This document shows positions 8,401 to 16,758 of a stretch of DNA of 64,000 nt, one piece after another. Position numbers and translations under genes: made by a program. Origin of the DNA: Campylobacter magnus (GTDB lineage Bacteria > Campylobacterota > Campylobacteria > Campylobacterales > Campylobacteraceae). The stretch spans positions 434,001 to 498,000 of the forward strand of contig NZ_JAQSLK010000001.1 in the NCBI RefSeq assembly GCF_028649595.1, in the 5' to 3' direction. Within the stretch, counting starts at the first letter, position 1. Each line of letters starts with the position of its first letter. The notes under the pieces were generated by a model that was not told the origin of the DNA, searched no databases, and was given only the letters and a program-made list of their open reading frames with translations.

Positions 8401-9148
8401 CGCTAACTCCTTTATCATCTATACTCTGCCCTTCTAATCTAGCAAGCAAAAAGTCGTATAAATGAATGCATTTTATATCTTCATTATTGCGTCTTAGCGT
8501 GCCATTTATGTTTAAAAGACAGCCGCCATCGCCGCTGATTAGGTATTTTACACCGGTTTTTTTGATATCAGCGATTTTTGCTAGTGCCATTGCGTTTGAG
8601 ATTTCTGGTTCTTTTATACTAAAAGTCCCGCCAAATCCACAGCACTCTTCTTCACGCTCAAGCTCGATTAGTTCTACATTTGAGAGTTTTCTTAGCAGGC
8701 TTTTGCTAGCTTCTACGCTTTTTGCTATGCGCAGGGCGTGGCAGTTTGAGTGCCAGCTGACCTTTACAGGCTCGCCTTTATCGACAAGCTCTAAATGCTC
8801 GTTTAAAAAGCTACTTACTTCTTTACAGCGAGAAGCAAAGTTTCTAGCTTTTTCTTCATGCTCGCTACCTTTAAAAAGCTCTATATAATCATGCCCCATC
8901 ATACCAGCGCATGAGCCAGCCGCTACTAAAATCGGCTCATCTCCATCGCCAAAAAGGCTTATATTATAAAGCGCAACTTCTTTTGCCTCGTCAAAATATC
9001 CTGTATTAAAAGCAGGCTGACCACAGCAAGTCTGGTCTTTTTTATATACAACCTGAGCGCCACAGCGAGTAAGTAGCTTAGCAGCACTCACAGCCGAGGC
9101 ACCAAGTGTGGCTTGTCCAAGACAAGTGCTATATAGATAAACTTTCAT
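8387..9148 (-). CDS. lutA: LutA, CCG-domain subunit of L-lactate oxidation
   Basis: A 253-residue protein with two cysteine-rich CCG motifs, CCGQPAFNTGY near residue 45 and ECCGFGGTFSI near 180, which bind a noncubane iron-sulfur centre as in heterodisulfide reductase subunit B. The start MKVYLYSTC at 9148 has AGGTTAGGG just upstream; an earlier in-frame start at 9187 would add 13 unlikely residues. It is the first of three overlapping lut genes and lies 230 bp after the lctP stop, a gap filled by repeats. Confidence 0.92.
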   Translation of the reverse strand: MKVYLYSTCLGQATLGASAVSAAKLLTRCGAQVVYKKDQTCCGQPAFNTGYFDEAKEVALYNISLFGDGDEPILVAAGSCAGMMGHDYIELFKGSEHEEKARNFASRCKEVSSFLNEHLELVDKGEPVKVSWHSNCHALRIAKSVEASKSLLRKLSNVELIELEREEECCGFGGTFSIKEPEISNAMALAKIADIKKTGVKYLISGDGGCLLNINGTLRRNNEDIKCIHLYDFLLARLEGQSIDDKGVSDERK

Positions 9149-9227
9149 CCCTAACCTTTGATTAAAATTCTCCCGTGATTTTAGCAATAATTTCCTAAAA
9201 TTACGGCAAAGTTTTTAGATAAAATCT

Positions 9228-9372
9228 CTAGGGAATTCTAGATTTACTTAGAAAAATAAACACTAGAATTCTAGAATTCTAGAATTCCCTAGAAAAATAA
9301 ACGCTAGAATTCTAGAATTCCCTAGAAAAATAAACTCTAGAATTCTAGAATTTTCAAGCTCTAGAATTCCTA
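9228..9372. repeat. Tandem cluster of the palindrome between lctP and lutA
   Basis: About nine GAATTC-containing half-sites in 145 bp, including a roughly 40-bp unit (CCTAGAAAAATAAAC, then TCTAGAATTCTAGAATTCC) repeated two to three times in tandem. This is one of the densest clusters in the window, suggesting local tandem amplification. Confidence 0.88.
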
Positions 9373-9379
9373 GCAAAAT

Positions 9380-11020
9380 CTACCCAGCTAGTGGTATCCA
9401 GCTGTATAAATAATGAGCATAAACCCAAGTCAAAGCACCGCAGAAAATCACAAAGGCAACCGAGTATTTGATAGTAAATTTAAATAAATCACTCTCTTTG
9501 CCCACTAGTCCAACTGCTGCGCAGGCAATAGCTATGCTTTGCGGGCTAATCATCTTACCAACAACGCCACCAAAGCTATTTGCAGCTAGGAACAAGGTAT
9601 CAAGACCTTCTTTTACAGCAGCATTTGGAGCAGCCATGATAACCTTAGCAGCTTCTACTTGAAGTGCGCCAAATAGCAAGTTTGAGCTAGTATCAGAACC
9701 TGTTAAGAACACACCTAGCCAGCCGATAATCGGGCTAAAAAACGCAAATGCATCGCCAGTTTGCGCTAGGCAGGTGCCTAGAATCTTAGCCTGTCCGCTA
9801 CCACCTGCTATGCTAGCATAAGCCACAACTAGACCTATTGTTAGCACTGGGATTTTCATATCATTTAAAGTCTCACCAGCTGCGCCCCACACGGTTTTCA
9901 TGCCAATTTTGCGCTGCAAAAGTAGCATAATAGCAGTTATCACGCCAGCTAGCAAGATCGCTGTGCCTGCGCTTTTAAATAGATCAAGCGTCCATTTTGT
10001 AGCGATTTCAGAGTTTCCACCAGGAGCAATGCTAAATATAATATTTGTGTAGTGTAAAGCTCCACCTGGTGCGAACAAAGCCTTAAATGCTGGTATCTGC
10101 CAGATAACCACAGTTATAATTAGTGTTAAAAACGGAGCCCAAGCAATAAGCGTTTCTTTTGCACTGATTTGCTCGCCATTATCAACTTCGTTACCATCAA
10201 CTCTAAAAATCTCACTTGGTTTCCAAAACTTTAAGAAAATAGTAGTAACCACCAGTGAAACCACAGCAGAAAGAATATCAGGTAATTCTGCGCCGATGTA
10301 GTTTGAGCTGATAAACTGCGTAATAGCAAAGCTAAAAGTAGCTACTGCTACTGCCGGGAAAGTCTGCTTAACGCCTTTAAATCCATCCATCAAAAACACG
10401 ATAAAAAATGGAACAAAAAGTGTAATAGGCACTATCATGCGTCCTACCATTGCTGAGATTAGGTTTTGATCAGTATTTGAGATGTTTGCTACGCTTTGAG
10501 CCATAGCGATGATAGGAATTCCCACCGCACCCCACACAACAGGCGCGGTATTTGCTATCATACAAAGACCTGCTGCGTATAAAGGACGAATTCCAAGCCC
10601 TACAAGCAGCGCAGCAGTAATAGCCACAGGACCACCAAAGCCGATGGCTCCTTCTAAAAACGAACCAAAACAAAATGCTATCAAAATAACTTGGATGCGA
10701 TGATCTGGCGTGATGCTAATAACACTATGCTTTAAAATCGCAAAATAGCCACTTTTATCGCTTAATTTGTATAGGAAAATCGCAGCGATAATAATCCACG
10801 CAATCGGCCACATGCCTTTTAAAAAGCCCTCTAAAAATAGAGCAAATGAGCGTGCAAGCGTAATATCGTTGTAAAAAATCGCAATCAAAGTAGCGATAAA
10901 AACTGTCAAAGCAGCAGCTAGCCAGCCTTGAAGCTTAAACCACACGAGCGAGGCGAAAAACACGATTATAGGGATAAGACAGATCCCAAAACTCAGCCAA
11001 GAAACATTTGCTTCTTGCAT
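9380..11020 (-). CDS. lctP: LctP-family L-lactate permease
   Basis: A 546-residue integral membrane protein with about 13 hydrophobic segments and LctP signatures (SFLEGAIGFGGPVAITAALLVGLG, VWGAVGIPIIAMAQ, FFSPIIGWLGVFLTGSDTSSN, FGGVVGKMISPQSIAIA). It imports lactate with protons across the inner membrane. AAGGAGG lies six bases before the ATG. Its position directly upstream of lutABC on the same strand is the same as I recall for the C. jejuni lactate locus, so uptake and oxidation are probably co-expressed. The 267 bp upstream is AT-rich regulatory sequence shared with divergent atpE. Confidence 0.95.
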   Translation of the reverse strand: MQEANVSWLSFGICLIPIIVFFASLVWFKLQGWLAAALTVFIATLIAIFYNDITLARSFALFLEGFLKGMWPIAWIIIAAIFLYKLSDKSGYFAILKHSVISITPDHRIQVILIAFCFGSFLEGAIGFGGPVAITAALLVGLGIRPLYAAGLCMIANTAPVVWGAVGIPIIAMAQSVANISNTDQNLISAMVGRMIVPITLFVPFFIVFLMDGFKGVKQTFPAVAVATFSFAITQFISSNYIGAELPDILSAVVSLVVTTIFLKFWKPSEIFRVDGNEVDNGEQISAKETLIAWAPFLTLIITVVIWQIPAFKALFAPGGALHYTNIIFSIAPGGNSEIATKWTLDLFKSAGTAILLAGVITAIMLLLQRKIGMKTVWGAAGETLNDMKIPVLTIGLVVAYASIAGGSGQAKILGTCLAQTGDAFAFFSPIIGWLGVFLTGSDTSSNLLFGALQVEAAKVIMAAPNAAVKEGLDTLFLAANSFGGVVGKMISPQSIAIACAAVGLVGKESDLFKFTIKYSVAFVIFCGALTWVYAHYLYSWIPLAG

Positions 11021-11211
11021 AAACCCTCCTTAAAAAAAATTGCCGTGCTTGAATTTTATAAAAATATTTAGTAAATTATAAAAAAATAGCAAGAATTTTT
11101 TATGGAGTGTTACGATTTTTCACACTTTTAGTAAAATTCTAGATATTTGCTAATATTTTAGTTAAAATTTTAAAATTTTTATAAATTTTTGCAAAAAAAC
11201 AGCAAATTTTT

Positions 11212-11220
11212 TGCTACAAT
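11212..11220 (+). promoter_or_regulatory. Extended -10 promoter of atpE
   Basis: TGCTACAAT (TG-N-TACAAT) lies about 68 bp before the atpE ATG in a very AT-rich stretch. The start codon itself is preceded by AAAGGA. Confidence 0.65.
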
Positions 11221-11287
11221 TTTGTCAGCGTTTCTAAGTAGGGAATTTATCCGAACTAAGCGCAAATATATTTTTAAAGGACTTCTT

Positions 11288-11596
11288 ATGAAGAAAATTA
11301 TTCTTCTTGCTCTAGCTTTTGCTAGTTTCGCATTTGGTGCTGAGGGCGATGCCACAGCTACGATTCAAGCATTCTCAGTGCTTGCAGCAGGCGTTGGTCT
11401 AGGAATTGCCGCTCTTGGTGGTGCTGTTGGTATGGGTCATACAGCAGCAGCTACTATCCTAGGAACAGCTAGAAATCCAGGCCTTGGCAGCAAGCTTCTT
11501 ACTACAATGTTCATTGCTCTTGCGATGATCGAGGCGCAAGTTATTTATACACTTGTTATTGCGCTAATCGCACTTTACGCAAATCCATTCCTATAG
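11288..11596 (+). CDS. atpE: ATP synthase F0 subunit c
   Basis: A 102-residue protein. A hydrophobic N-terminus (MKKIILLALAFASFAFGAEG) looks like a cleavable signal, as in other Campylobacter c-subunits. The two-helix hairpin follows, with the AARNPGL-type polar loop (GTARNPGLGSK) and the proton-carrying glutamate in IEAQVIYTLVIAL. It forms the rotating c-ring. The gene stands alone, away from the atp operon, as I recall in C. jejuni. The start at 11288 follows AAAGGACTTCTT; an open frame continues 33 codons upstream but lacks a ribosome site. Confidence 0.95.
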   Translation: MKKIILLALAFASFAFGAEGDATATIQAFSVLAAGVGLGIAALGGAVGMGHTAAATILGTARNPGLGSKLLTTMFIALAMIEAQVIYTLVIALIALYANPFL

Positions 11597-11608
11597 GATT
11601 TTGATTAA

Positions 11609-11709
11609 AAGCGGCTCTTATTGCGGCACTATTGCGGCTGGGGCGAGCTTAGGTGAATTATATATTCTACCTTTAGCTCGCCCCAGCCACACTAGCGCCA
11701 CAGCCGCTT
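11609..11709 (+). terminator. Large imperfect hairpin downstream of atpE
   Basis: The inner arms GGCTGGGGCGAGCT (11636-11649) and its exact complement (11675-11688) form a 14-bp GC-rich stem. Outer arms AAGCGGCT (11609-11616) and AGCCGCTT (11702-11709) close a roughly 100-bp structure with bulges. There is no T-run, so intrinsic termination is not certain; it may protect the 3' end of an abundant mRNA. Confidence 0.6.
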
Positions 11710-11711
11710 GG

Positions 11712-11790
11712 GGAATTCTAGATTTTTACTAGGAATTCTAGAATTCTCTAATTTAAAAATTTACTACTTAGGAATTCTAGAATTCCCTAG
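11712..11790. repeat. Repeat cluster before tRNA-Leu
   Basis: Three or more GGAATTCTAG(AATTC) units separated by short AT-rich spacers. They end four bases before the tRNA, so the tRNA promoter must lie in or before this cluster. Confidence 0.8.
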
Positions 11791-11793
11791 CTT

Positions 11794-11879
11794 GCGATCA
11801 TGGTGGAATTGGTAGACACGCTATCTTGAGGGGGTAGTGGGCTAAGCCTGTGCGAGTTCGAGTCTCGCTGATCGCACCA
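11794..11879 (+). tRNA. tRNA-Leu (GAG)
   Basis: The acceptor stem GCGATCA pairs with TGATCGC, followed by A and an encoded CCA (11877-11879). The anticodon arm CTATC-TTGAGGG-GGTAG gives anticodon GAG, which reads CUC and CUU. A long variable arm follows, as expected of class II tRNAs, and the T arm has GTTCGAGTC. Confidence 0.95.
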
Positions 11880-12290
11880 TTTATTTTCATAACTTTGTTA
11901 GCTTTTTAAAGCCTGTTATTTCATGCTTTTTAGCATTTTTATCTTTTTTAAATTTCTTAGGTTCTGGCAAATCAAACCAAAAAAAAATAAATACTTAAAT
12001 CAGCGACATTATTTAAACAAGTTTAACTACGAAAATATAAAAAAACAAAAAGAGCCAAAACAACGCTCAATTCGCTCTAAAATTGACTTGGAAACCAAAT
12101 AAAGAATTAAGCAGTGAGTATGGGCGCAAGACTACATACGAACTATCAAGTTTAAAAAGACCAAAGCTAACACCGCTAAATCTAGATATTTAAATTTTAG
12201 ATGTTTTGTTTTAAAAAGTTTTGCTAGGTTTTTACTAATCTAAGTAAATAAAAACACAACTAGCAAAAGAGAGTTAAAAACACCAAAAAA
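11880..12290. other. Gene-free AT-rich stretch after tRNA-Leu
   Basis: There is no convincing gene in these 411 bp. Short open fragments (for example one reading KKQKEPKQRSIRSK near 12035-12100) lack starts and ribosome sites and could be decayed coding sequence. It is also one of the few intergenic stretches with almost no GAATTCTAGAATTC repeat, which suggests recent acquisition. No duplicate of the tRNA 3' end was found inside it. Confidence 0.4.
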
Positions 12291-13331
12291 CTAGCCCATT
12301 TTGCCTTTCTGGCCGTTTATTTCATTTATAAAGTTATACTCTACTTTGATTTGCTTTGGCTTTGGCAGGTGCTTTGCTAAGCACTCAATCTCGGCTGTAA
12401 AATCAGCAAAAAGATAGTTTGCCAGCGAGCCTGGATTTGGATTGATTTCATTTAGATACACCTTGCCCTCGTGGTAGAAAAAATCGCATCTTATAAGCGC
12501 ACCATCAAAGCCGCCAGTCTCATAAATACGCCTAAATGCGTCTTTTAGCTCACTTTGTGTGTTAGCATCAATGTCTGCGCTACGCTTCCCACTCTCTCCT
12601 GAAAAGCTAAGGTATTTTTGCTCGAAGTCTAAAAATGCTGTTTTTTTAGGCTCTTCAATCATGCTAAAATGAAACTCACCTTCAGCCTTAAAGCCAGCTA
12701 GATTAAACTCTCTAATGCCCTCTATAAAAGGCTCAGCTAGCAAGGTATCATCAAACTCAAATCCCACATCGCAGGCGTATTCTAGCTCGCTAGGTTCGCG
12801 CACGATTTGTACGCCTATGCTAGAACCCAGCCTTGCTGGCTTTAAAATCGCAGGCAGGCTAAGGCTTAGATTACCCCCTCTTTTTAGCACTTCGTAAGGC
12901 AGACTAGGCACAGCGCAAAGCTCGCAGAGTTTTTTGGTAAGAACTTTATTAAAGCTCATCACAGATGCCTCTAATCTAGGACCGATGAAATTAATACCGT
13001 AGAATTCTAGAATTCCAGCTAGCTTACCATCCTCGCCGTCCATACCATGAACGAGATTGATATAGCAATCCACATCAAGCTTTTTAAAGCCAGTTAGCGA
13101 GTGCTTGCCAAAGCCGCCTGTGGTAATCATCAAACGCTTGGCTTTTTTATACTTGCCAGTGGCAAAATACACAGCTTTCATATCGCTTGGCGCAATCTCA
13201 TAAAACTCACGCTCGGGGCTAATAAAAATAAAACAAAGCTCGGCGTTTAGCACTTTTTTCATAACCACAGCTGAAACAATGCTGATTTCATGCTCCCAGC
13301 TTTGTGCACCAAAAATAACTGCGTATTTCAT
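12291..13331 (-). CDS. ddl: D-alanine--D-alanine ligase
   Basis: A 346-residue ATP-grasp enzyme that joins two D-alanines for peptidoglycan. Visible motifs: VHGMDGEDGKLAGILEFYGINFIGP near 95-120 (first D-Ala site), LPAILKPARLGSSIGV near 160 (ATP lysines), and the Mg-binding YLNEINPNPGSLANYLF near the C-terminus. The GILEFYG segment is encoded by a copy of the GAATTCTAGAATTCC palindrome, which happens to match the natural LEFYGI motif. The start at 13331 gives the expected MKYAVIFGAQSWEHEIS N-terminus. Confidence 0.95.
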   Translation of the reverse strand: MKYAVIFGAQSWEHEISIVSAVVMKKVLNAELCFIFISPEREFYEIAPSDMKAVYFATGKYKKAKRLMITTGGFGKHSLTGFKKLDVDCYINLVHGMDGEDGKLAGILEFYGINFIGPRLEASVMSFNKVLTKKLCELCAVPSLPYEVLKRGGNLSLSLPAILKPARLGSSIGVQIVREPSELEYACDVGFEFDDTLLAEPFIEGIREFNLAGFKAEGEFHFSMIEEPKKTAFLDFEQKYLSFSGESGKRSADIDANTQSELKDAFRRIYETGGFDGALIRCDFFYHEGKVYLNEINPNPGSLANYLFADFTAEIECLAKHLPKPKQIKVEYNFINEINGQKGKMG

Positions 13332-13376
13332 AATAATCCTTGCAAAATAAAAAGAAGTCTTAAAAATATTGTATCG

Positions 13377-13453
13377 TGGTATCCCCGACAGGGTTTGAAC
13401 CTGTGGCCTCAGAATTAGGAATTCTGCGCTCTATCCAGCTGAGCTACGAGGAC
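13377..13453 (-). tRNA. tRNA-Arg (CCT)
   Basis: On the reverse strand GTCCTCG pairs with CGGGGAT with two wobbles, then A and an encoded CCA. The anticodon arm CAGAA-TTCCTAA-TTCTG gives anticodon CCT, which reads AGG. The T loop is GGTTCAAACCC. The anticodon arm itself contains AGAATTCCTAATTCT, close to the genome's repeat. Another repeat copy flanks the 5' side. Confidence 0.95.
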
Positions 13454-13509
13454 AAAAGGGAATTCTAGAATTTAGAATTCCCTATACTCTGAGCTAAAAA
13501 GCTTGGTAA

Positions 13510-15585
13510 TTAGCCATTGCGACTTTTGATAATCTCATCAGCCACATTGCGTGGAACTTCCTCATAATGGTCAAACTCCATTGAGTAAGTAGCACGGCCT
13601 TGAGTTTGGCTGCGAAGGTCAGTAGAGTAGCCAAACATTTGTGAAAGTGGGCAGAAGGCTGTAACGATTTTGTTACCGCTTCTTTCATCCATTGAGTTTA
13701 CTTGGCCACGGCGTTTATTAAGATCGCCGATAACATCACCCATATACTCTTCTGGAGTTTCTACTTCAACTTTCATCATAGGCTCTAGGATAGCTGGATT
13801 TGCTTTTTTTGCACCTTCTTTAAAGCCCATTGACGCAGCAAGCTTAAATGCCATTTCAGAGCTATCAACTTCGTGGTAAGAACCATCAAATAGTGTGATT
13901 TTCACATCTTCAACAGGATATCCTGCCAAAATACCATTTTGAAGTGCCTCTTGGCAGCCTTTTTCTACTGCTGGGATATATTCTTTTGGTACAACACCAC
14001 CTTTGATGTCGTTTACAAAAGTAAAGCCGCTACCAGCCTCAACTGGCTCTATACGCAAGAACACATGTCCGTATTGACCACGACCACCAGATTGTTTTGC
14101 GTATTTGTATTCTTGCTCAACTGCTGATTTAATAGTCTCGCGGTAAGCAACTTGAGGTTGACCTACCTCTGCTTCAACCTTAAACTCTCTTAGCATACGA
14201 TCAACGATGATCTCAAGGTGTAGCTCACCCATACCAGAGATGATTGTTTGACCACTTTCTTCATCAGTACTAACTCTAAATGATGGGTCTTCTTGCGCTA
14301 GTTTTTGTAGAGCTAAGCCCATTTTTTCTTGGTCAGCTTTTGTTTTTGGCTCAACAGCTACGCTGATAACCGGATCTGGAAAGTCCATTTTTTCTAGGAT
14401 TACATGGTCTTTTTCGCCAGTTAGAGTATCACCTGTGAAGGTATCTTTTAGGCCTACAACTGCGCCGATTTCACCAGCGTAGATTTCTTTTACTTCTTCG
14501 CGTTTGTTTGAGTGCATTCTAAGCAGACGGCCTATACGCTCTTTTTTGCCTTTTACGCTGTTATATACATAGCTTCCACTCTCCAAGCAGCCACGATATA
14601 CACGAACAAAAGTAAGCTGACCAACAAATGGGTCAGTCATAATCTTAAACGCAAGTCCAGCAAACTCGCCATCATCGCTATTTGCTACGCTTACTTCGCT
14701 ACCATCGTCATAAACGCCTTTTATCTCAGCAACTTCGTCCGGTGCTGGTAGGTAGTCAATAACAGCATCAAGCAGTGGTTGAACACCTTTATTTTTAAAC
14801 GCAGTTCCGCATAGCATAGGAATGATAGCCATGCTTAGGCAGCCTTTTTTGATACCTTTTTTGATCTCATCTTCGCTTAGTTCCTCACCAGCAAAAAACT
14901 TCTCCATCAAAGCATCATCAGTCTCAGCTATAGCTTCGATCATTTTTGCTCTATATTCTTCAGCTTTGTCTTTTAGTTCAGCTGGGATTTCACCGATATC
15001 TGGCAAGCTTGGACCTTTTGCATCGTCCCAAGTAAGCGCTTTCATAGTTACAAGGTCAACTACACCTTTAAAAGTATCTTCTGCACCGATTGGGATTTGA
15101 ATTGGAACTGGATTAGCTTTTAGACGGTCTTTGATTTGTTGTTCTACACCAAAGAAGTTTGCACCGGTTCTATCCATTTTGTTTACAAATACCATGCGTG
15201 GAACACCGTATTTGTTAGCTTGGCGCCAAACGGTCTCGCTTTGTGGTTGAACACCACCAACAGCGCAAAATACAGCCACAGCACCATCAAGCACACGCAT
15301 AGAACGCTCAACTTCAATAGTAAAATCAACGTGTCCTGGGGTGTCAATAAGATTTATTTGATGATCTTTCCAAAAACAAGTTGTAGCAGCAGATGTGATA
15401 GTAATACCACGCTCACGCTCTTGTTCCATCCAGTCCATAGTAGCAGCACCTTCGTGAACCTCGCCTATTTTGTGGCTAACGCCTGTGAAAAATAATATAC
15501 GCTCACTAGTAGTTGTTTTACCAGCGTCGATGTGAGCTGCGATACCGATGTTTCTAACACGGTTAAGTGGAGTTTGTCTAGCCAT
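13510..15585 (-). CDS. fusA: Elongation factor G
   Basis: A 691-residue GTPase that drives ribosomal translocation. GTP-binding motifs: AHIDAGKTT (P-loop), [11 protein letters not shown] (switch I), DTPGHVDF and NKMD. The C-terminal domains IV-V are complete ([26 protein letters not shown]). It follows rpsG by 12 bp, completing the str operon order rpsL-rpsG-fusA. A TAGGGGGAG ribosome site precedes the ATG. The length is normal for the family. Confidence 0.98.
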   Translation of the reverse strand: MARQTPLNRVRNIGIAAHIDAGKTTTSERILFFTGVSHKIGEVHEGAATMDWMEQERERGITITSAATTCFWKDHQINLIDTPGHVDFTIEVERSMRVLDGAVAVFCAVGGVQPQSETVWRQANKYGVPRMVFVNKMDRTGANFFGVEQQIKDRLKANPVPIQIPIGAEDTFKGVVDLVTMKALTWDDAKGPSLPDIGEIPAELKDKAEEYRAKMIEAIAETDDALMEKFFAGEELSEDEIKKGIKKGCLSMAIIPMLCGTAFKNKGVQPLLDAVIDYLPAPDEVAEIKGVYDDGSEVSVANSDDGEFAGLAFKIMTDPFVGQLTFVRVYRGCLESGSYVYNSVKGKKERIGRLLRMHSNKREEVKEIYAGEIGAVVGLKDTFTGDTLTGEKDHVILEKMDFPDPVISVAVEPKTKADQEKMGLALQKLAQEDPSFRVSTDEESGQTIISGMGELHLEIIVDRMLREFKVEAEVGQPQVAYRETIKSAVEQEYKYAKQSGGRGQYGHVFLRIEPVEAGSGFTFVNDIKGGVVPKEYIPAVEKGCQEALQNGILAGYPVEDVKITLFDGSYHEVDSSEMAFKLAASMGFKEGAKKANPAILEPMMKVEVETPEEYMGDVIGDLNKRRGQVNSMDERSGNKIVTAFCPLSQMFGYSTDLRSQTQGRATYSMEFDHYEEVPRNVADEIIKSRNG

Positions 15586-15597
15586 TTTCTCCCCCTA

Positions 15598-16098
<501 letters not shown>

Positions 16099-16213
16099 TC
16101 AGGCTGCGAAAAGCACACTTGATAGTCTTAGCAGTCTGCGTCTGAGTAGATTATTTGACAATATAACCGCACTTTGCGGCAACTTTAAAACTAGAATTCC
16201 AAAGAATTCTAGA

Positions 16214-16603
16214 TTATTTTTTCGCTGCACCCTCTTTTGGTCTTTTTGCACCGTATTTAGAGCGAGAAACTGTTCTTTTAGCAACACCAGCAGTATCCAA
16301 AGCACCGCGAACGATATGGTATTTAACACCTGGTAAGTCCTTAACACGACCGCCACGAACTAGCACGATGCTGTGCTCTTGTAGGTTGTGTCCCTCACCA
16401 CCAATGTAGCTAATAACCTCAAATCCGCTTGTTAAGCGAACTTTGGCAACTTTACGAAGCGCTGAGTTTGGTTTTTTAGGTGTAGTTGTATATACACGAG
16501 TACAAACTCCACGTCTTTGCGGACACTCTTTTAGCGCAGGTGATTTGCTCTTGCTAATCACTTTTTTGCGCTCTTTGCGAACTAATTGATTGATAGTAGG
16601 CAC
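16214..16603 (-). CDS. rpsL: Ribosomal protein S12
   Basis: A 129-residue protein, [13 protein letters not shown]...[24 protein letters not shown], with a lysine-rich C-terminus. It sits at the decoding centre. The lysines in TPKKPNS and GGRVKDLPG that mutate in streptomycin resistance are wild type. It heads the str operon. The upstream 155 bp contain repeat-built terminators and AT-rich promoter sequence. Unlike in many bacteria, rpoBC is not directly upstream; lon is. Confidence 0.98.
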   Translation of the reverse strand: MPTINQLVRKERKKVISKSKSPALKECPQRRGVCTRVYTTTPKKPNSALRKVAKVRLTSGFEVISYIGGEGHNLQEHSIVLVRGGRVKDLPGVKYHIVRGALDTAGVAKRTVSRSKYGAKRPKEGAAKK

Positions 16604-16680
16604 GCAAAATCCTTTCTTGAAAAAATTTAAAAAAGACTGAAATTATATAAAAATAAGCTTAAAATACATTGAAAAAGAAT

Positions 16681-16708
16681 AAAAATCTAGGGAATTCTAG
16701 ATTTTTTT
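16681..16708. terminator. Repeat-built bidirectional terminator between lon and rpsL
   Basis: AAAAATCTAG-GGAATT-CTAGATTTTTTT forms a 10-bp stem with a 6-nt loop, T-rich on both sides. It is followed at 16716-16760 by three more half-sites, up to the lon stop codon. Confidence 0.75.
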
Positions 16709-16758
16709 ATAAAATAATTCTAGAATTCCCTAAAAAATCTAGAGAATTCTAGAATTCT

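Noticed and set aside
9228-9372. CRISPR array
   Set aside because: The units are palindromic with very short, mutually similar spacers and occur across the whole window; no cas genes are present.
11794-12290. att-site duplication of the tRNA-Leu 3' end
   Set aside because: I looked for a second copy of the T arm and acceptor sequence downstream and found none, and no integrase gene is near.
16214-16603. Streptomycin-resistance change in S12
   Set aside because: The lysines in TPKKPNS and GGRVKDLPG are the wild-type residues.
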